A stretch of 64,000 nucleotides of DNA from Mesorhizobium sp. (GTDB lineage Bacteria; Pseudomonadota; Alphaproteobacteria; Rhizobiales; Rhizobiaceae): contig SUGL01000026.1 of the NCBI GenBank assembly GCA_004963905.1, positions 1 to 64,000 on the forward strand, written 5' to 3'. Of this stretch, positions 61,432-64,000 are shown one piece after another. Below the pieces are notes generated by a model. That model saw only the letters and a list, made by a program, of their open reading frames with translations. It was not told where the DNA came from and made no database searches. Both the position numbers and the translations under genes were made by a program. Within the stretch, counting starts at the first letter, position 1. The number at the start of each line of letters is the position of its first letter.

Positions 61432-62961
61432 TCACTTCGCCTCGCTGGGTGCTGGTGTAAACCCGCGTGCCGGGATCAGCCGCAAGGCCTCTCGAAGCGC
61501 CTCGCGGCCGGCGCCGAAGGCGAGCGCGACGATTATGGTGACGACATAGGACAGCACCGCGCCGCCTGCCAGGGCGATCACAGGCTGCGCCGGCAGCACC
61601 GGCTTGGCGAGCCAGACCAGCGCCAGCGCCAGATGCGCGCCGAGCACGAACGGCGTCGCGGCGTGAAGCACATGGCTTGCCCGCAGCGGCCCGGCCTTGC
61701 CGACATAGAGCCAAAGGAAGGGGGTGCGCAGATATTCGCTGACCGCATAGACGACGGCGACGCCGAGCGCGCCGTAGGGCAGGCCGATGGCGAAGGCCAG
61801 CACCGAGGTCACCGCGGTGATGATGCCCCAGCGCATGAAGTCGCCCGAGCGGCCCTGGCTGACGAACAGCCATCCGGCCGGATTGTTGAGCGGCTGCAGC
61901 AGGCCGGCGAAACCCAGCGCCAGGAAGATATTGGCGCTTTCCCGCCATTGCTCGCCGAGCACGAAGGGAATGAGCTTGTCCGACATGGCGGTGGCGAAGG
62001 CCACGCCCGGCAGCGCCACCAGAAGGATAAGCGGCATGACGCGCAGATAGGCGCTGCGGTAGCGGTCCGGCTCGTCCTTGAGCCGCGAAAGCGCTGGCAC
62101 CATCACCTTCGACAGCGGATTGGTGATCTGGCTCAGCGGGAAGAGCAGCAGCTTGTAGGCGCGGTCGTACAGGCCGAGCTGGGCCTCGCCCCAGTATTTG
62201 CCGATCAGCACATTGTCGAGGTTGCGGGCGAAGAAATTGGCGAAGTTGAAGCCGGTGATGCCGGCGCCGAAATGGATCAGCTGGCCGATGCCCTCGACCT
62301 TGCTCGGCAGCCCGGGACGCCAGCGCGAGGCGGCCCAGTAGCAAAGCGTCGGCAGCACGGCGCCGGTCAGCGTGCCGGCAAAAAGCGCCCAGTAGGAGCG
62401 GTCGATGAAGGTCCAGGCGATCGACACGGCGAGGCCGCAAACGGCGCCGGCGACATCGATGATGGCGAGCCGGGTGAATTCCATGCGGCGCGTCAAAAGC
62501 GCCAGATGCTGGGCGCCGAGGCCGTAGGCCATGATTTGCAGGCCGAATGCGGCGACCAGGCCTGTCACGCGCGGCTCGCCGTAGAAGACGGCGACAAGCG
62601 GCGCCGCCACGGCAAGGACGCAGGCCAGGATCGCGCTCACCGCCGTGTTGATCCAGAAGAGGTAGTTGACCTCCTCGTGCCGAATGCCGGTCTTCTGGAT
62701 CGTCGCCTGGGTCAGGCCGAAATCCTGGAACAGCGCGATGAAGGCAAGCACCGGCGCGCACATCGCCACCACGCCGAAGTCCTGCGGCGACAAAAGCCGC
62801 GACAGCACGATGACGGAGACGATCTGGGTGGCGACCCGCACGCCTTGCGCCATCGCGGTGACGACGGCGCCGCGACCGACCGATCTGCGCAATGAGCCCT
62901 CGGGCGGATCGAATGCACTGGTTTCCAAATTCAGGATCCCTGTTTTGCACCGGCCCGACAT
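61432..62961 (-). CDS. exoT: Polysaccharide flippase, ExoT/Wzx-type
   Basis: 509 residues with about twelve to fourteen membrane helices, MOP/MATE-like PST family. RGAVVTAMAQGVRVATQIVSVIVLSRLLSPQDFGVVAM at the N-terminus and NLDNVLIGKYWGEAQLGLYDRAYKLLLFPL are diagnostic. It translocates lipid-linked repeat units across the inner membrane before polymerisation by the ExoQ-like protein. The start at 62961 (MSGRCKTG) is preferred; further Met codons upstream are open. It is divergent from the exoL-like gene. Confidence 0.85.
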   Translation of the reverse strand: MSGRCKTGILNLETSAFDPPEGSLRRSVGRGAVVTAMAQGVRVATQIVSVIVLSRLLSPQDFGVVAMCAPVLAFIALFQDFGLTQATIQKTGIRHEEVNYLFWINTAVSAILACVLAVAAPLVAVFYGEPRVTGLVAAFGLQIMAYGLGAQHLALLTRRMEFTRLAIIDVAGAVCGLAVSIAWTFIDRSYWALFAGTLTGAVLPTLCYWAASRWRPGLPSKVEGIGQLIHFGAGITGFNFANFFARNLDNVLIGKYWGEAQLGLYDRAYKLLLFPLSQITNPLSKVMVPALSRLKDEPDRYRSAYLRVMPLILLVALPGVAFATAMSDKLIPFVLGEQWRESANIFLALGFAGLLQPLNNPAGWLFVSQGRSGDFMRWGIITAVTSVLAFAIGLPYGALGVAVVYAVSEYLRTPFLWLYVGKAGPLRASHVLHAATPFVLGAHLALALVWLAKPVLPAQPVIALAGGAVLSYVVTIIVALAFGAGREALREALRLIPARGFTPAPSEAK

Positions 62962-63125
62962 CGTCGTGACCAGCGCCCGCCGCCGCACACAAGCTACCGC
63001 AAGAGCTTTTTGCAGTGCAACAAAAAATGTGAGGCGCATGCTACGCCGCACCAAAAATGTTGCGATGCAGCAAAAGCTGTACTAGCATCTCCTGTGGGTG
63101 GCGGGCCCAACTGCGGTCGAGTTTC
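62962..63125. promoter_or_regulatory. Divergent promoter with two TGC-N3-GCA palindromes
   Basis: Between the flippase and the exoL-like gene lie TGCAGTGCA (63011-63019) and TGCGATGCA (63061-63069), each next to a CAAAAAATGT or CCAAAAATGT run, so the region contains an imperfect direct repeat of about 20 bp spaced 50 bp apart. The sites resemble those near exoY and the lasso precursor. Confidence 0.5.
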
Positions 63126-64000
63126 ATGCTGCATGTCTTGTACCTTGTGCATGACGTATCCGATCCGGCGGTGCGCCGAAGGGTCAAAATGCTCAGGGCA
63201 GGCGGTGCCAGGATAACCCTGGCGGGCTTCCGCCGCACCCCCAGTCCGATCGCCGAGATCGAGGGTCTCGAGCCGGTCGACCTCGGCCCGACGCGCGACG
63301 GCCGATTCGCGCAGCGCATCGGCGCGGTGGCCAAGGCTGCCGTGTCGATGGGCGCCAAGCTCGGCGCCGTGGCGCGCCCCGACCTGATCATCGCGCGCAA
63401 CCTCGAAATGCTGGCGCTTGCCCGCCGCGCGAACAAGGCTTTCGGCGCGGGCGTGCCGATCGTCTACGAATGCCTGGACATCCATCGGCTGGTGTTGCGC
63501 AACGACCTTGTCGGCAAGACGCTGCGCGGGGTCGAACGCCATCTCGCCCGCGATGTGAAGCTTTTGGTGACCAGCTCTCCCGCTTTCGTCGCCAATTATT
63601 TCAAGCCGTTCGGGCAAATCGCCGCACCGGTCGAGCTGATCGAGAACAAATATTTCGACACCATGCCGGTGCCGGCCGACGATCCGCCAGCGGACGATGT
63701 GCTTGGGAAGGACGGCCCGGCGGCGCCGCCCTGGCGCATCGGCTGGTTCGGCGCGCTTCGCTGCCGCCGCTCCCTGGATATCCTGGCCGAGTTCACCCGA
63801 CGGCAGAACGGACGCTTCGAAGTGGTGCTGAGAGGCCGTCCGGCGCTGTCCGAATTCCCGGATTTTCACGCTTTCGTCGAAGCCGAGCCCTGGCTTTCCT
63901 TTCGCGGTCCCTATCGCAATCCGGAGGACATGGCGGCGATCTACCGGGAGGTGCATTTCTCCTGGGCGATCGATTTTTTCGAGCAGGGCCAGAATTCCGA
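63126..64000 (+). CDS. exoL: Glycosyltransferase, ExoL-like (3' end beyond window)
   Basis: Open to the right edge with 291 complete codons and no stop. The product starts MLHVLYLVHDVSDPAVRRRV, then MLRAGGARITLAGFRRTP, PDLIIARNLEMLALARRA, VYECLDIHRLVL and WRIGWFGALRCRRSLDIL. These stretches match the GT-B type glucosyltransferase ExoL (about 400 residues), which adds an early sugar to the succinoglycan lipid intermediate. About 110 residues should lie beyond the window. The symbol is by resemblance and location. Confidence 0.78.
   Translation, partial: MLHVLYLVHDVSDPAVRRRVKMLRAGGARITLAGFRRTPSPIAEIEGLEPVDLGPTRDGRFAQRIGAVAKAAVSMGAKLGAVARPDLIIARNLEMLALARRANKAFGAGVPIVYECLDIHRLVLRNDLVGKTLRGVERHLARDVKLLVTSSPAFVANYFKPFGQIAAPVELIENKYFDTMPVPADDPPADDVLGKDGPAAPPWRIGWFGALRCRRSLDILAEFTRRQNGRFEVVLRGRPALSEFPDFHAFVEAEPWLSFRGPYRNPEDMAAIYREVHFSWAIDFFEQGQNS

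Overview
The window reads as a chromosomal segment of an alphaproteobacterium of the order Rhizobiales, most like Mesorhizobium or a close relative. Supporting this are a class II (CP4-type) aroA divergent from a TIGR02300 'FYDLN acid' gene, short two-hairpin intergenic repeats typical of rhizobia, high GC with many ABC uptake systems, and an exopolysaccharide locus whose genes match the Sinorhizobium exo family (exoQ, exoZ, exoF, exoY, exoX, exoK, exoT, exoL types). The genus is inferred, not proven.

Layout. 1-7.6 kb: aroA, TIGR02300, tRNA-Ala(GGC), a small lipoprotein, a DUF2161 nuclease-fold protein, a secreted alpha/beta hydrolase, two AraC-type regulators and an isonitrile-hydratase-like DJ-1 protein. 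8.0-14.4 kb: a FadR-type regulator, a PLP enzyme of the cystathionine gamma-synthase family and a complete CUT1-type ABC importer in one operon. 14.4-22.1 kb: a peptide/nickel-type ABC importer split around a divergent promoter, with a flavin monooxygenase and a tandem DUF427 protein. 22.2-26.3 kb: a membrane protein, an aldehyde dehydrogenase, a DUF1349 protein and a glycosyltransferase. 26.4-33.8 kb: a LuxR regulator divergent from an acetone-carboxylase-type operon (beta, alpha, gamma) followed by two short-chain dehydrogenases. 33.8-39.9 kb: a TetR/BetI-like regulator, a zinc alcohol dehydrogenase and a glycine-betaine-type ABC system with a doubled permease. 40.1-64 kb: the exopolysaccharide locus.

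The most interesting content is inside the exopolysaccharide locus. Between exoX and a group of glycosyltransferase genes lies a compact minus-strand operon (51.4 to 45.6 kb) that I read as a complete lasso-peptide cluster: precursor A, a terminator, B1 (PqqD-like recognition element), B2 (transglutaminase-like protease), C (asparagine-synthetase-like cyclase with Ser in place of the glutaminase Cys2), an HPr-kinase-like protein K and an ABC exporter D. The 50-residue precursor carries the YxxPxL leader motif and the -2 Thr. Its 24-residue core begins with Gly, has Asp at position 9 for a nine-residue macrolactam, and ends in Ser, the residue that PadeK-type lasso kinases phosphorylate. A divergent nucleotidyltransferase gene flanks it. 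A phosphorylated lasso peptide made from within an exopolysaccharide locus is the main hypothesis offered here.

Several promoter regions in the exopolysaccharide/lasso segment share TGC-N3-GCA palindromes that resemble PhaR/AniA sites. The last gene (exoL-like) runs off the right edge.
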